Of a stretch of 64,000 bases of DNA, positions 24,709-33,512 are shown piece after piece; positions within the stretch are counted from its first letter, which is position 1, and the number at the start of each line of letters is the position of its first letter. A program made the position numbers and the translations under genes. Under the pieces are notes generated by a model that was given only the letters and a program-made list of their open reading frames with translations, made no database searches and was not told the DNA's origin. This DNA is from Engelhardtia mirabilis (GTDB lineage Bacteria > Planctomycetota > UBA1135 > GCA-002686595): positions 434,001 to 498,000 of the forward strand of contig CP036296.1 in assembly GCA_007751255.1 (NCBI GenBank). Reading direction: 5' to 3'.

Positions 24709-26369
24709 TGGGTTCCGGTTTCGGTTCTGGAGTCGATCAGGTCGCGGTACAGCGAGAGTTCGCGGATCAGCGGATCCACCTGCCGCAGCGAGAGCGGCGC
24801 CGGTGGCTTGCGGTCGATCCACTTCTTGACGAAGCGGTAGTTGGGAGCGCCGACCTCGAGGGCGACGGCGCACGCCTTCTCGATCGGTGCGTCGCCGTAC
24901 TTCTTTACGAGGGACAGCACGCCCTGGATCTGGCGCACGCCGCCCTGCTCGCGCCTCTTGTGGATCTCCTCGCACAGCGCGCCCACGGACGCACCCGCGC
25001 CGCGAGACCTGGCAAGCAGTTGCAGCGTCGTGACAGGCGTCTTCGCCGGACGATCCGACGGATGGACCGAGCGCCATCCTCGAGGCTTCTTGCGATGCTC
25101 GCGCAGGAGCTCGCCGGTCCCGAGGTCGAGCAGACGCACCCAGTTACCGCTCCACTGCACCGCGACCTCGCGACCGATCCAGCCGGGCGGCGCTCCGTAG
25201 TAAGCGGCATCGACTTCGACGCAGCCGTCCAGGTGGACCGTGCGTGCGCCGTACTGGAAGTAGCCAAAGGGCTCGACTGGCAGTGCTTGCAGCGTCGGCT
25301 GCTCCTCGGCAAACATCGCGGCGACCTGACGCTTGGTCGTACCGTGGATGCGCGTGTCGGCCCAGCGTTCCGTCCAGCGATCGAGATGAGCCTGAGCGTC
25401 CTTCAAGCTCTCGAAGCGCATCCCCTTGAGCGCCGTGTCCTGGGCGTAGCCGACTGAGCGCTCGACCTTGCCCTTGCGATCGGGATGCCGCACGCGCGCA
25501 GGCAGCGCGACGACGCCGTAGTGCGCGAGCATGTCGCGGTATAGCGGGTTCAGATCGGGGTCGTACACGTCGGGCTTCAGCACGCCTTCCTTCAGGTTGT
25601 CGAGCACGACCGTCCTCGTCGTGCCGCCGAGACGGCGGAAGGCGTCTTCGTGCAGCTCGCACCACGTCTGCGAGCTCGACTTGAAGCACAAGAGCCAAAC
25701 CGCCTTGCGGCTGCACCCGAGCGTCAGCGCGAAGAGCCGTGTCCGGCGGTACTTGCCCGTCTCGGGGTGACGCACCATCGGGCCCGTGCCGTAGTCCACC
25801 TGTGCTTCCTCGCCCGCCGCGGTCACGATCGTGGGGTGGGCTTCGCGAGCGACGCTGCCCCGTAGCTTGTGCACGAAGCGCCGTACGCTCTGGTAGCCGG
25901 CCTCGAAGCCGTGCTCGTCCACCAGCTCCTGCCAGATCGATTTCGCATTACGGCCCCTCGCCACAGCCGCTTCGATCTGCTCGCGGAAGGCCTCGCACCG
26001 GCTCGCCATCGGACTCCAGCCTGGAGCCGGCGCCCGCTCGAGGTCGGTGGTCACCTGACTGGCCGCTCTTGGATCCGGCCCGGGGTCGGTGATCGGGTAA
26101 CTGGCCGCATTTGAATCGGCCTCGGAGTCGGTGGTCGGGCAACCGGCCGCATTTGAATCGGCCTCCAGGCGCCGCTGACGCCGCCCCCGGACTTCGATCC
26201 CGGCCGCCTTCAGATGACGGCTCACCGTCTCACGACGCACCCCCGTCGCATCCTCGATGCGCCTCATCGACCAGCCCAGCCGGCCCAGTGCTCGGATCTG
26301 CTCTTGCTTCTCGTGCTTCAAGACGTTGCCCATCCGGCACGAAGAGCACACGCCCTCCTGCCGCGTCAA
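24705..26369 (-). CDS. istA: IS21-family transposase IstA
   Basis: A 554-residue protein, possibly starting at the internal MGNVLKHEKQEQIRAL. An N-terminal helix-turn-helix (WSMRRIEDATGVRRETVSRH) is followed by an integrase core with DDE residues in QVDYGTGP, VVLDNLKEG and KGKVERSVG, then the C-terminal IstA beta domain. Residues 68-109 are three 14-residue repeats (LEADSNAAGCPTTD and variants). Their DNA echoes the terminal transposase-binding repeats of the element. Confidence 0.95.
   Translation of the reverse strand: MTRQEGVCSSCRMGNVLKHEKQEQIRALGRLGWSMRRIEDATGVRRETVSRHLKAAGIEVRGRRQRRLEADSNAAGCPTTDSEADSNAASYPITDPGPDPRAASQVTTDLERAPAPGWSPMASRCEAFREQIEAAVARGRNAKSIWQELVDEHGFEAGYQSVRRFVHKLRGSVAREAHPTIVTAAGEEAQVDYGTGPMVRHPETGKYRRTRLFALTLGCSRKAVWLLCFKSSSQTWCELHEDAFRRLGGTTRTVVLDNLKEGVLKPDVYDPDLNPLYRDMLAHYGVVALPARVRHPDRKGKVERSVGYAQDTALKGMRFESLKDAQAHLDRWTERWADTRIHGTTKRQVAAMFAEEQPTLQALPVEPFGYFQYGARTVHLDGCVEVDAAYYGAPPGWIGREVAVQWSGNWVRLLDLGTGELLREHRKKPRGWRSVHPSDRPAKTPVTTLQLLARSRGAGASVGALCEEIHKRREQGGVRQIQGVLSLVKKYGDAPIEKACAVALEVGAPNYRFVKKWIDRKPPAPLSLRQVDPLIRELSLYRDLIDSRTETGTQ
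26043..26168. repeat. Three 42-bp direct repeats inside istA resembling the IS termini
   Basis: Units of exactly 42 bp carry ctggccgc, ctggccgc and ccggccgc at 26059, 26101 and 26143. The two right-hand units read aac(t/c)ggccgcatttga, very close to aactggccgcttttga in the right terminal repeat. They keep the reading frame, encoding residues 68-109 of IstA. Confidence 0.75.
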
Positions 26370-26388
26370 CGTCCCGGGATCACCCCTT

Positions 26389-26432
26389 CAACTGGCCGCT
26401 TTTGACCCGATCACTACTGGCCGGTTTTGGGT
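26389..26432. repeat. Right terminal repeat of IS21-family element
   Basis: Contains aactggccgcttttgaccc and then actggccggttttgggt, the inverse of the left end with a few differences. Confidence 0.8.
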
Positions 26433-26436
26433 GATC

Positions 26437-26977
26437 CCCAAGGCTCCGGCAGCTCCTCGACGTCCTGCGAGCCCAGGTGGACCACATCCACGTTCCCCTG
26501 AGCACCCACCCGGAAGCCCCGCTCCAGGTCCACGCCCGCTACACCCGCGTCGAGCTCCAGGCCGCCTTCGGCATCGGCGGGGACGGCGCGACGGTGGCCG
26601 CGTGGCAGACAGGCGTGCGCTGGGTTCCCGAGGCCAAGGCCGACCTCCTCGCCTTCACCCTCGACAAGACGAGCGGTGGGTTCTCTCCGACCACCCGGTA
26701 CAAGGACTACGCGATCAGCCCGAGCCTGATCCACTGGGAGAGCCAGGGAGTTGTTCGCGCCGATTCGGACACCGGCATGCGGTATCAAGGCCACGAGAGG
26801 CTCGGGACGACGGTGCTTCTCTTCGCTCGACTGCGCGCCGATGATCGTGCTTTCTGGTTCCTCGGCACGGGCACCTATGTTGGCCACGAATCAGAACGCC
26901 CCATGCAGGTCACATGGCGGCTGACGCATCCGCTGCCAGGTGACCTGTTCGCATCGTTTGCGGCAGCTGTCGCTTAG
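26437..26977 (+). pseudogene. 3' part (DUF3427 domain) of the interrupted helicase gene
   Basis: Continues the frame of 21272-23856 once the element is removed: PRLRQLLDVLRAQVDHI, then the DUF3427 signature HARYTRVELQAAFG, then TLDKTSGGFSPTTRYKDYAI and FHWES-like IHWESQG. It has no start codon of its own near the domain border, so it is probably not expressed alone. The second GATC copy sits just upstream at 26433-26436. Confidence 0.88.
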
Positions 26978-27151
26978 CCGGCGGGGCGTCAATAGGCTGT
27001 GCGGTTCCCGCGTCCCTACTCTCATTGCGAAACCCAGAGCCTATTCCGAGTAGGGGGCCGGCGGAATTTGAGACCACGACCCGCCGATTTAGGATGAGGG
27101 GGCTCTGCGGTCGAAAGTGGTGGCGGGGCCAAGGGCTTGGCCGGTTCAGGG

Positions 27152-27928
27152 CTAGGAGCGGTAGCGAGGCGGTAGCGGAGCACTGACCTCGTGCATCCGA
27201 CCACGGATCACGGCGGCCCCCTCGTCCATCCGCGCGGTGACAACGTCGGCCGGCTCGCCCCACATCTCCGCGACGCCTGCCTGCACTTCGCGAGCACCCG
27301 TGGGCTGGAGCGGTTGCCCGGAGGTGTCACGGGCGAAGGGTCCGTCCGTCTCGGGGAGCACCCGGTCACGCGGCATTCGCTCGATCAGCCCGCGCCCGCG
27401 CTTGCTCCTCAGCATCGCGGGGCCCACGGAGAACCAGCAGCCGATCTCCACCGCCAACTGAAGCTCCTTCAGGCTGCCGGAGAACCAGTGGAGGATCGGC
27501 GTCCCGGCGTCGGGGAACGCCTGGAGTCGTGCTGCCACCTCCCCAGCGGCGCGGCGAGAGTGGATCGAGAGCACGCGCCCCCCTGCCCTCGTGGCCGACG
27601 CGAGCACCGCGTCAAATAGCCTGGTCTGCGTGGGCCAGGATTGCCTCAGCTCGGGGGTCCCGTCCAGGCCAACCTCGCCGACAAACTCGGCAGCGGGGAC
27701 CAGGCTCTCCATGAGGCCGAGTTCACTCGCGCGCTCGCCGGCGAGCTGCGGGTGCAGGCCGAGGCCAGTGTGCACGCCAGGTATCCCGGACCCTAGTGCT
27801 GACGTGCCGCGCCAGGCGCTGGGCGTCGTCGTCACCGACAGCACGAGGCATTCTTCGCTGCGCAGCGATCCCGCAACGATCGCCGGCTCTCGGTACAGGT
27901 CCAGGTGGCAGTGACAGTCGATCAGCAC
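27152..27928 (-). CDS. qatD: QatD, TatD-family DNase of the Qat anti-phage system
   Basis: 258 residues, GTG start overlapping the qatC stop by 7 bp. It is a TatD metal-dependent hydrolase: metal ligands in DCHCHLD, GLHPQ, EVGLDG, SIHSRRA, ILHWFSG and LPETDGP are all present. It is the last gene of a four-gene operon matching the order QatA-QatB-QatC-QatD described for the Qat defence system. It is expected to act as the nuclease component. Confidence 0.92.
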   Translation of the reverse strand: MLIDCHCHLDLYREPAIVAGSLRSEECLVLSVTTTPSAWRGTSALGSGIPGVHTGLGLHPQLAGERASELGLMESLVPAAEFVGEVGLDGTPELRQSWPTQTRLFDAVLASATRAGGRVLSIHSRRAAGEVAARLQAFPDAGTPILHWFSGSLKELQLAVEIGCWFSVGPAMLRSKRGRGLIERMPRDRVLPETDGPFARDTSGQPLQPTGAREVQAGVAEMWGEPADVVTARMDEGAAVIRGRMHEVSAPLPPRYRS

Positions 27929-29238
27929 TTGAGCCCCTGACTACGAAGGAAGGATGCCACCTCGCCCAGCCCTCGCCGGCTCACGTCCACCATGAGGTCG
28001 CGTGTCGCCGCATCTTCCGGAAGTGGACCGCCCAGCATCACTGCTCGGCGCAGCGGCGTTCTTCGGCCATTCGAGCAGGCGATCATCATGGCTAGCACGT
28101 CGTCCCTGCCCGTTGGTTCCGAAAGGGCACGGCAAAGGTCTTTGTACCTGTAACCCTTCTTCGTGGTGTCCGCTATCCCGGCATGGTGGAACGCGGCTCG
28201 ACGGAAGATGCAGGGGACGCACTTGCCGCACTGGATAGCCTTGCGCTGGAGCTTTCCGCACGAGATGGTCGAGCCGGCGGCGGTCGAAAGGGCTGCGGAA
28301 TCCTTGCAACCCGCAACCATCTCTCCCTTGGTGGCGAACTGGTAGGGATTGCCGAGCTTCACGGGCGCGCCAACGGAGTCCAGCAGCTCTTGCAACGCAC
28401 GAAGGAGGTACGGGTGCGTGGTCCTGGTGCTGAGTGACCCGATTCGCCGCGAGGTGAGGGGCGCGTTCAGGGAGATGGGGCCGTTCTCCGGAATCACGAG
28501 GTCAATGGACGTCCTGCCCACGTCTGCGGCGACCGCAGACGCCGCAACCACGCCAAGCCCGATGAAGCCAAGGCTGCGCGTGCGCATCGACACGTCCCTC
28601 GTGAAACCCCTCGGCGTTGTCGGAGCAGGGTTGAGCGCGAACTGCGGCGCCAGCGCGCCGACGTGCCGCCTCACCGCAGTCTGAGCCTGCTTGTCGAGTC
28701 TTCCTGCACTGCTCACGAGCAGGGGAGCCCGGCCCCCCGCGATCAAGTCAATCGCGCCGATCGTGCTGTCGAGCCCACCCGAGAAGAGGCATGCGGAGTC
28801 CCTGTCCCGCAGGTCGAGAACCCGGTTGCGCTTCCTCCGCCGACGCGGCTTGGGCGCATCCTGCCCACCGTCCGTAAACGACAAGCTCCAGGAGTCCCCG
28901 GACAAGAAGGCGAAGGCACGCTCTAGGTCCGCGACCAGCTCCCGCCAGGGCTCGGGGTCGCCTAGCGCAACGTCAAGCTCGAACTCACGGGCCCAACCGT
29001 CAGCGGCATCGTTCCTTGGGACGAAGGTATCGGCGGCCACGACGCCGAGGCAGATCGTCAGGAAGTCGAGCGCCACTTGGGGAACCGGCGCGCCAAGCCG
29101 GGCGACCTCATCGACGTAGTTCCGGGCGATGGCAAGCCCGCCGGGACCTCGCTCGCCTCCGCTGTACAGCAGGACGCCGACCTCCTCCGGCGAGGCGCTG
29201 GGCATTGCCGTCTTCTCGGATCGGATGACCAGCTTCAC
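27922..29238 (-). CDS. qatC: QatC, QueC-like PP-loop protein of the Qat system
   Basis: 438 residues. The GTG at 29238 overlaps the qatB stop (GTGA), which favours this start over the one at 29259. A PP-loop ATPase motif FSGGLDST is followed by NPYQFATKGEM and a cysteine cluster SCGK-x5-QCGKCVPC typical of QueC-like zinc sites. In Qat this replaces the 7-cyano-7-deazaguanine synthase role with an unknown modification step. Coupled to qatB and qatD. Confidence 0.92.
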   Translation of the reverse strand: MKLVIRSEKTAMPSASPEEVGVLLYSGGERGPGGLAIARNYVDEVARLGAPVPQVALDFLTICLGVVAADTFVPRNDAADGWAREFELDVALGDPEPWRELVADLERAFAFLSGDSWSLSFTDGGQDAPKPRRRRKRNRVLDLRDRDSACLFSGGLDSTIGAIDLIAGGRAPLLVSSAGRLDKQAQTAVRRHVGALAPQFALNPAPTTPRGFTRDVSMRTRSLGFIGLGVVAASAVAADVGRTSIDLVIPENGPISLNAPLTSRRIGSLSTRTTHPYLLRALQELLDSVGAPVKLGNPYQFATKGEMVAGCKDSAALSTAAGSTISCGKLQRKAIQCGKCVPCIFRRAAFHHAGIADTTKKGYRYKDLCRALSEPTGRDDVLAMMIACSNGRRTPLRRAVMLGGPLPEDAATRDLMVDVSRRGLGEVASFLRSQGLKC

Positions 29239-30002
29239 TCTTGCACCTCCGCGTCCCATTCCTCCCAGACCTCCTTGAGCGCGTCTCGCTGGAGCTTGGC
29301 GAGGTCGTCCGCTGAGAACTGACTCACGTTATCACCAAGCAGTGGGTGCAGGTGCTTGTCGACGCTTGCCTCGACCACTTCGAACAGCTCCCCCTCGCGC
29401 TTGACGTTCACCTCGGGATCCTCGGCCTTCTCGAAGGCGTGATCAGAGTCGAGAACTACCTGCTCGAACACGACCTCGGTCAGATAGTTGAGGAGCACAT
29501 CGACGAGTATGTCCTCCGACAGCCCCTCAGGCTCGAATACCTCGCTCCCCTCGAGCGCTCGCGAAAGGGCCGCTTGGAGGCCGTTGATGATCCGCTCGCG
29601 ATCACCATTGCTTGGAGCAATCGCGCGAGCGATTTCCTGAATCGCGTAGTCGGTCGGTGCGCTCTTGAGCCGCGAGAGGTCAACCCCAATCGACTCCTCA
29701 CCAGTGCCACCGCCACGGAGGTCGGACAGGAGGCTGACGAGGCGCCCACCAGCTCCGGTCATCGAGCCGTATCGCCTGGGACCAGTGGCGGCTCCCCCTG
29801 TTGACCGACGTGCGTAGTGGCCCAGGGCCCGGCCCAAGTGGCGCCGCTCGCCGCCTCCAACGAACCGGCCAAGAGCCGTCCGGAACTCACGGAAGCGCTG
29901 CGGGTCGGGTTTGGGCAGGGGTACGTCAGGCGTGGGGTCGGCCCACGGCGGCACGAGGGGCGACCCGGAGCCAGGCCCGGAGCTGGATGTTGACGTTCCC
30001 AC
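29235..30002 (-). CDS. qatB: QatB, Qat system protein of unknown biochemistry
   Basis: 255 residues. The N-terminus is Gly/Ser/Pro-rich (MGTSTSSSGPGSGSPLVPPW). The rest is mostly helical (RFREFRTALGRFVGGGERRH, GHYARRSTGGAATGPRRYGS, DILVDVLLNYLTEVVFEQ). Identity rests mainly on its place between the KAP ATPase and the QueC-like gene and on length. It starts 3 bp after the qatA stop. Confidence 0.88.
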   Translation of the reverse strand: MGTSTSSSGPGSGSPLVPPWADPTPDVPLPKPDPQRFREFRTALGRFVGGGERRHLGRALGHYARRSTGGAATGPRRYGSMTGAGGRLVSLLSDLRGGGTGEESIGVDLSRLKSAPTDYAIQEIARAIAPSNGDRERIINGLQAALSRALEGSEVFEPEGLSEDILVDVLLNYLTEVVFEQVVLDSDHAFEKAEDPEVNVKREGELFEVVEASVDKHLHPLLGDNVSQFSADDLAKLQRDALKEVWEEWDAEVQE

Positions 30003-30005
30003 TTA

Positions 30006-31790
30006 CTACTCCGCCGTGTACCAGTCTTGGTTCTTGACCAACACGTTCATCCACCCCGGCAGCTTCCCAAATTGCAGCGACTCGATGAACTGCCGAGCCA
30101 TTCGTCCGCACTCGGGCGTCTCCTCCGCCAGGATCAGCAGCCCCTTGAAGCCGTCCGGGGCCGAAGACCAATCGCTGGTCCGGCGCAGCTGCGCGGTGAG
30201 CGTGGCCATTGCTTGGGCCTTCTCCTCGTCTCCGAGTGCCTTCAATGCACCCTTCGCCCCCGGTGAGTTCTTTGACTTCACGAGCAGGAGGGTCCGAACC
30301 ACCTTCTCAGCGGCCGGTGAGAGCGCGCCGTCGGCCGAGGCCAGTGGAAGCGTCTCGCGGCTCAGGTAGACCAGGGGCCTCAGGTCGGCTCCGCCGAGAG
30401 CGGGTTCGAGCCGAACCCAGTCCCTGATGAAGGGGGCATGCTGCTCGCCGAACGAATCAGCGCACATTTTGACGAGGGCCTCTTCATCCTCCTCTCCTTC
30501 AAGGTCCATCAGAATCGGTGGCGCGCCAGCGTCCGCGCTGTTGATGAGGCCGTAGAGGGCTGCGGTCGCCGCGCTGTCGGTGCAGCGCTCGAACAGCGCG
30601 ACCTTGGCAATTAGCGCGGCATCAACGGGCATCTTACGGCGCTGGGCGATCTCGGACCTCATCTGCACGACGTTGAGCATGCGCTTGACCGTTCGTGGGT
30701 TGCCACCAACGTGGGACGATCGGGCCAGGAGCCTCGCCATGCGCGTGGCGATCCCAAAGCCGAGCTCAAGCTTGGCTCGGGGTTCACCAGCGACCCCCTC
30801 AAGATACCTGTCAGAGCTGAACTCGTCGGTGCTCCAGCTCTCCCGCAGCGCAACTTGGAGGTTTGCTCGAATGCCCTCGTGAACATCCCTGCCGACGGCC
30901 AGCGAGGAGAACAACAGCATCATGTAGGCCCTCACCTCGGCCACACCGAGGCGTGGCACTCTGATGGGGACCTGGATAAACTTGTCCAGGTAGTCCTTCA
31001 CGTGCCTCTCCCCTAGGCGGCCGTAGTGCTCGGTGACGGCGAAACGGATCATGTCCTCGTCCGCTGCGACGATGAACGCCGTCCGGTCAACGAACAAGAA
31101 CAGTCGGACCGCCTCCAGAGTGTGAATCGCGTTGGTGGGCAAGCATCGGTCGAGGTTGTCGATCGAGACCACGAGCACCTTGTCGAGATTCTCCAGAATC
31201 TCGGACAGCTCTTCACGAAACGCGGCGATCTGCTTTGGCGGAGTGACCGGCTCGCCCGGCTTCACCAGGCCACTCGCAATGTCCTTGGCAGCCTTTCCAG
31301 TCTCCTTGATCTGCCCGACATCCTCCCCCGTGCCATCCCCCGAGAACATCCTTCCCAGGGCAGCACCTCCGGCCGTGAATGCGCCCAGCGTCGGTGCGCC
31401 CATCGCGGTTGCAGCCACGTCCATCCCAAGACCAAGCACGCGGAAGTAGTTGACCCGCTTGGCAAACCTCTTGACCTTCTCGCCGAGGGGTGAACCCTCC
31501 TCGACTGCCTCGACGAGCCGCGCCGAGATTGCCTCCATGAGAGCCGCTCGGGCGTCGTCGAATCCCTGGTAGAGCCAGGCGTCGAACTCGACGTGGAGGT
31601 ACCTGTCGCCTTCTCTCTCGTTCAGCTCCTTGTGGACGAGCTTGAGCAGCGATGACTTTCCCGATCCCCAGCCACCGAAGATGCCAATGGAAATTGGAAG
31701 GAGCGTTCGCTGGCGAATCAGGTTCGCAGCAAGCTCGGCGACCTCGGTGTAGTTGAGGTAGTCCTGATCGGTTTCAACGTCTGACCACAT
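30006..31790 (-). CDS. qatA: QatA, KAP-family P-loop NTPase of the Qat system
   Basis: 594 residues. Walker A is GGWGSGKSSL (residues 39-48), followed by the KAP pattern VEFDAWLYQG. Walker B-like VVSIDNLDRCLP is followed by FIVAADEDMI. The region AMGAPTLGAFTAGGAALG may be a membrane-associated insert, as in other KAP NTPases. It is the first gene of the operon, starting 16 bp from the 3' CCA of tRNA-Arg on the same strand. Confidence 0.93.
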   Translation of the reverse strand: MWSDVETDQDYLNYTEVAELAANLIRQRTLLPISIGIFGGWGSGKSSLLKLVHKELNEREGDRYLHVEFDAWLYQGFDDARAALMEAISARLVEAVEEGSPLGEKVKRFAKRVNYFRVLGLGMDVAATAMGAPTLGAFTAGGAALGRMFSGDGTGEDVGQIKETGKAAKDIASGLVKPGEPVTPPKQIAAFREELSEILENLDKVLVVSIDNLDRCLPTNAIHTLEAVRLFLFVDRTAFIVAADEDMIRFAVTEHYGRLGERHVKDYLDKFIQVPIRVPRLGVAEVRAYMMLLFSSLAVGRDVHEGIRANLQVALRESWSTDEFSSDRYLEGVAGEPRAKLELGFGIATRMARLLARSSHVGGNPRTVKRMLNVVQMRSEIAQRRKMPVDAALIAKVALFERCTDSAATAALYGLINSADAGAPPILMDLEGEEDEEALVKMCADSFGEQHAPFIRDWVRLEPALGGADLRPLVYLSRETLPLASADGALSPAAEKVVRTLLLVKSKNSPGAKGALKALGDEEKAQAMATLTAQLRRTSDWSSAPDGFKGLLILAEETPECGRMARQFIESLQFGKLPGWMNVLVKNQDWYTAE

Positions 31791-31805
31791 GGCGAGCAGT
31801 GGGAA

Positions 31806-31882
31806 TGGTGCGCCCGGCGGGATTCGAACCCACGACCCCCGGTTTAGGAAACCGGTGCTCTATCCTGCTGAGCTACGGGCGC
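31806..31882 (-). tRNA. tRNA-Arg (anticodon CCT)
   Basis: On the minus strand the cloverleaf is complete: acceptor GCGCCCG/CGGGCGC, D arm GCTC/GAGC, anticodon stem CCGGT/ACCGG with loop TTCCTAA, and T loop TTCGAAT. CCA is encoded at 31806-31808. The qat operon begins directly downstream. Two tandem copies of its 5' portion lie at 33508-33558. Confidence 0.95.
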
Positions 31883-32451
31883 TCGGGAGGGGAGGGTACC
31901 CAATCACCGGGCGTTCGAGGAGAGGGTCGGATCGGGCCAGCGCCATCCAGGGCGGCGTTTGGGGCACGGCGTCGCCGGGCGCGGCCCGGCCGACTCGGTG
32001 GCGACTCGAGCCCGGCGCGGAGAACGGCGCGCCGGATTCGCAAGCCCTCGAGCGTGGATGCTTCGCGGTCGACCCGAGCATCGTGCGCGTCGGACCCTGC
32101 CGAGTCGTGGATGGGTTTCGCGGGGGTGGCTGGCACGGCGATTCACGGCGTCGAACCGCGCAGGGTCTGGCCCGGTTGGGAGGCCCGATCGAGTCCGGCT
32201 GTGCTTGGGTAGGTCGACCTCCATCCGGTCGCGTTCGCCGGCACGTTTTTTGGGCTCCTCGCAGGCCTCGTGGATCCATTCGAGCGGTGCATCGACCGGA
32301 TGGCCGGCTCAGCCGGGGCGGAGCCCTTCTGCCGAGCAGCGATCGAGGGGGCGCGTGAGAGCGCCCGCGCACCGGTGACGGCTCGTCGACCGGGCCTTGT
32401 CGGCGCTCCTATCGGCGTCGCTTCGGACAAGGCTTCCGGTAGACTGCCCGG
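31883..32451. other. Stretch between tRNA-Arg and a nucleotidyltransferase pair, no gene seen
   Basis: Open frames on both strands have no recognisable motif and look compositional. It may be debris of an integrated element. Confidence 0.45.
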
Positions 32452-32652
32452 GTGGATCGCTCTGACTACCCGACGAGGCTCAGGGGCTTGCATGACGATG
32501 ACGACGCGGATGACTACCGTCGTCTGACGCCGTCGCAGCGCGTGGCCATGGTCTGGCAGCTCACGCTCGACGCGTGGGCGTTCAAGGAAGGCTCGATCGA
32601 TGAACCGCGATCACATCGACATCTTGTCCGCGTTCTCCGCGGGCGGCGTTGA
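32452..32652 (+). CDS. Small antitoxin-like protein partner of nucleotidyltransferase
   Basis: 66 residues, GTG start. LTPSQRVAMVWQLTLDAWAF and the Arg-rich end resemble small proteins encoded just upstream of AbiEii/DUF6036-type nucleotidyltransferases (typical pattern TPEQRLAMVxxLTxxAWAFK). It overlaps the next gene by 53 bp. Role as an antitoxin is inferred from gene order. Confidence 0.55.
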   Translation: MDRSDYPTRLRGLHDDDDADDYRRLTPSQRVAMVWQLTLDAWAFKEGSIDEPRSHRHLVRVLRGRR

Positions 32653-33052
32653 GTACCTGGTCGTCGGCGCGCACGCCTTGGCTGCGCACGGTCGACCTCG
32701 GGCGACAGGTGACCTCGATCTCTGGGTGAACCCGACGCCCGGCAACGCTGCCAAAGTGTGGCGGGCCCTGGCGCAGTTCGGCGCGCCGCTCGGCCAGCTC
32801 ACCGTCGAGGACCTCGTCTCGATCGATGTCGTCTACCAGATTGGGCTCCCGCCCCGCCGGATCGACGTCTTGACGTCGATCGACGGCGTCGAGTTTGGCG
32901 AGGCTTGGCGCGACCGGCTGACCGTCGAGCTCGGGGCCGTGGAGGTTCCGGTGATCAGCCGCGAACACCTGATCCGGAACAAGCGGGCCGTCGGGCGGCC
33001 GCAGGACGTGGCCGACGTCGCGTGGCTCGAGAGCGACGGCACAGACTCCTAG
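32600..33052 (+). CDS. Nucleotidyltransferase of DUF6036/AbiEii-like type
   Basis: A 150-residue protein with a nucleotidyltransferase core: EYLVVGAHALAAHGRPRATG, then DLDLWVNPT with the paired catalytic Asp residues. RIDVLTSIDGVEFGEAW and LIRNKRAVGRPQDVADV follow, as in small toxin-like nucleotidyltransferases. It is coupled to the small gene upstream and probably forms a toxin-antitoxin-like pair. Confidence 0.8.
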   Translation: MNRDHIDILSAFSAGGVEYLVVGAHALAAHGRPRATGDLDLWVNPTPGNAAKVWRALAQFGAPLGQLTVEDLVSIDVVYQIGLPPRRIDVLTSIDGVEFGEAWRDRLTVELGAVEVPVISREHLIRNKRAVGRPQDVADVAWLESDGTDS

Positions 33053-33099
33053 CCTGGTTGGCCTGCACGCCGGGTGAGTCTCGAATGCGAGTTCACTCA

Positions 33100-33400
33100 C
33101 TCTTCATCGGCGCCAGGTCCCAGGGTATCGCGAGTTCCCGGTCGCTCAGCCGCAAGACCTTCTCCGTCGCTCGAGGGCCGGCACGAGTTCGGGCGCGCAT
33201 TGGATCTCGTCCAGGACCAGCGGCATGGAGTGCCGGTCGAGAAGGAGTTCGGGCTCGGCGCGCGCGTTCTCGACGTCGACCGCAGGATCGAAGACGACCT
33301 TGCACGTCGAGCGCCCGCTGCACCTCATGGCCGCCCTCGACCTCTCCGTCGACGATCGTCCGCCGTCGCCTCTTGCGGGCCCCCGGGAAGGCTGGCGTCG
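33100..33400 (-). pseudogene. Fragment of an AAA_14/DUF4143 ATPase (Walker B region)
   Basis: The minus strand encodes KVVFDPAVDVENARAEPELL then HSMPLVLDEIQCAPELVPAL, the region around Walker B of AAA_14 ATPases. Neither the Walker A part nor the DUF4143 end is attached, and the frame is broken on both sides. Confidence 0.55.
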
Positions 33401-33404
33401 CCAG

Positions 33405-33512
33405 CCAGCGCAGCTTGCGCCCGTCGACCACCCTTTGCTCCTTCGCCTCGGCCACGTGCGTCACGCGTCCCGCGCGGTCGCGGGTGGGGAAGACCCAACC
33501 GCAGTCGTCCTG
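33405..33512 (-). pseudogene. Partial copy of the tyrosine recombinase gene
   Basis: About 108 bp closely match 34979-35086 within the integrase gene, encoding CGWVFPTRDRAGRVTHVAEA then EQRVVDGRKLRWL. The match stops exactly where the tRNA-Arg-derived repeats begin. Confidence 0.75.

Larger units (their letters stand above)
23857..26432 (-). mobile_element. IS21-family insertion sequence (istA-istB)
   Basis: A 2,576-bp element with related ends (23857-23901 and 26389-26432). Each end carries two direct copies of a gggtcaaaaccggccag-like unit, as expected for multi-site IS21 termini. It encodes IstA and IstB on the minus strand, overlapping by 4 bp. Both genes look intact, so the element may be active. 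Confidence 0.9.
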
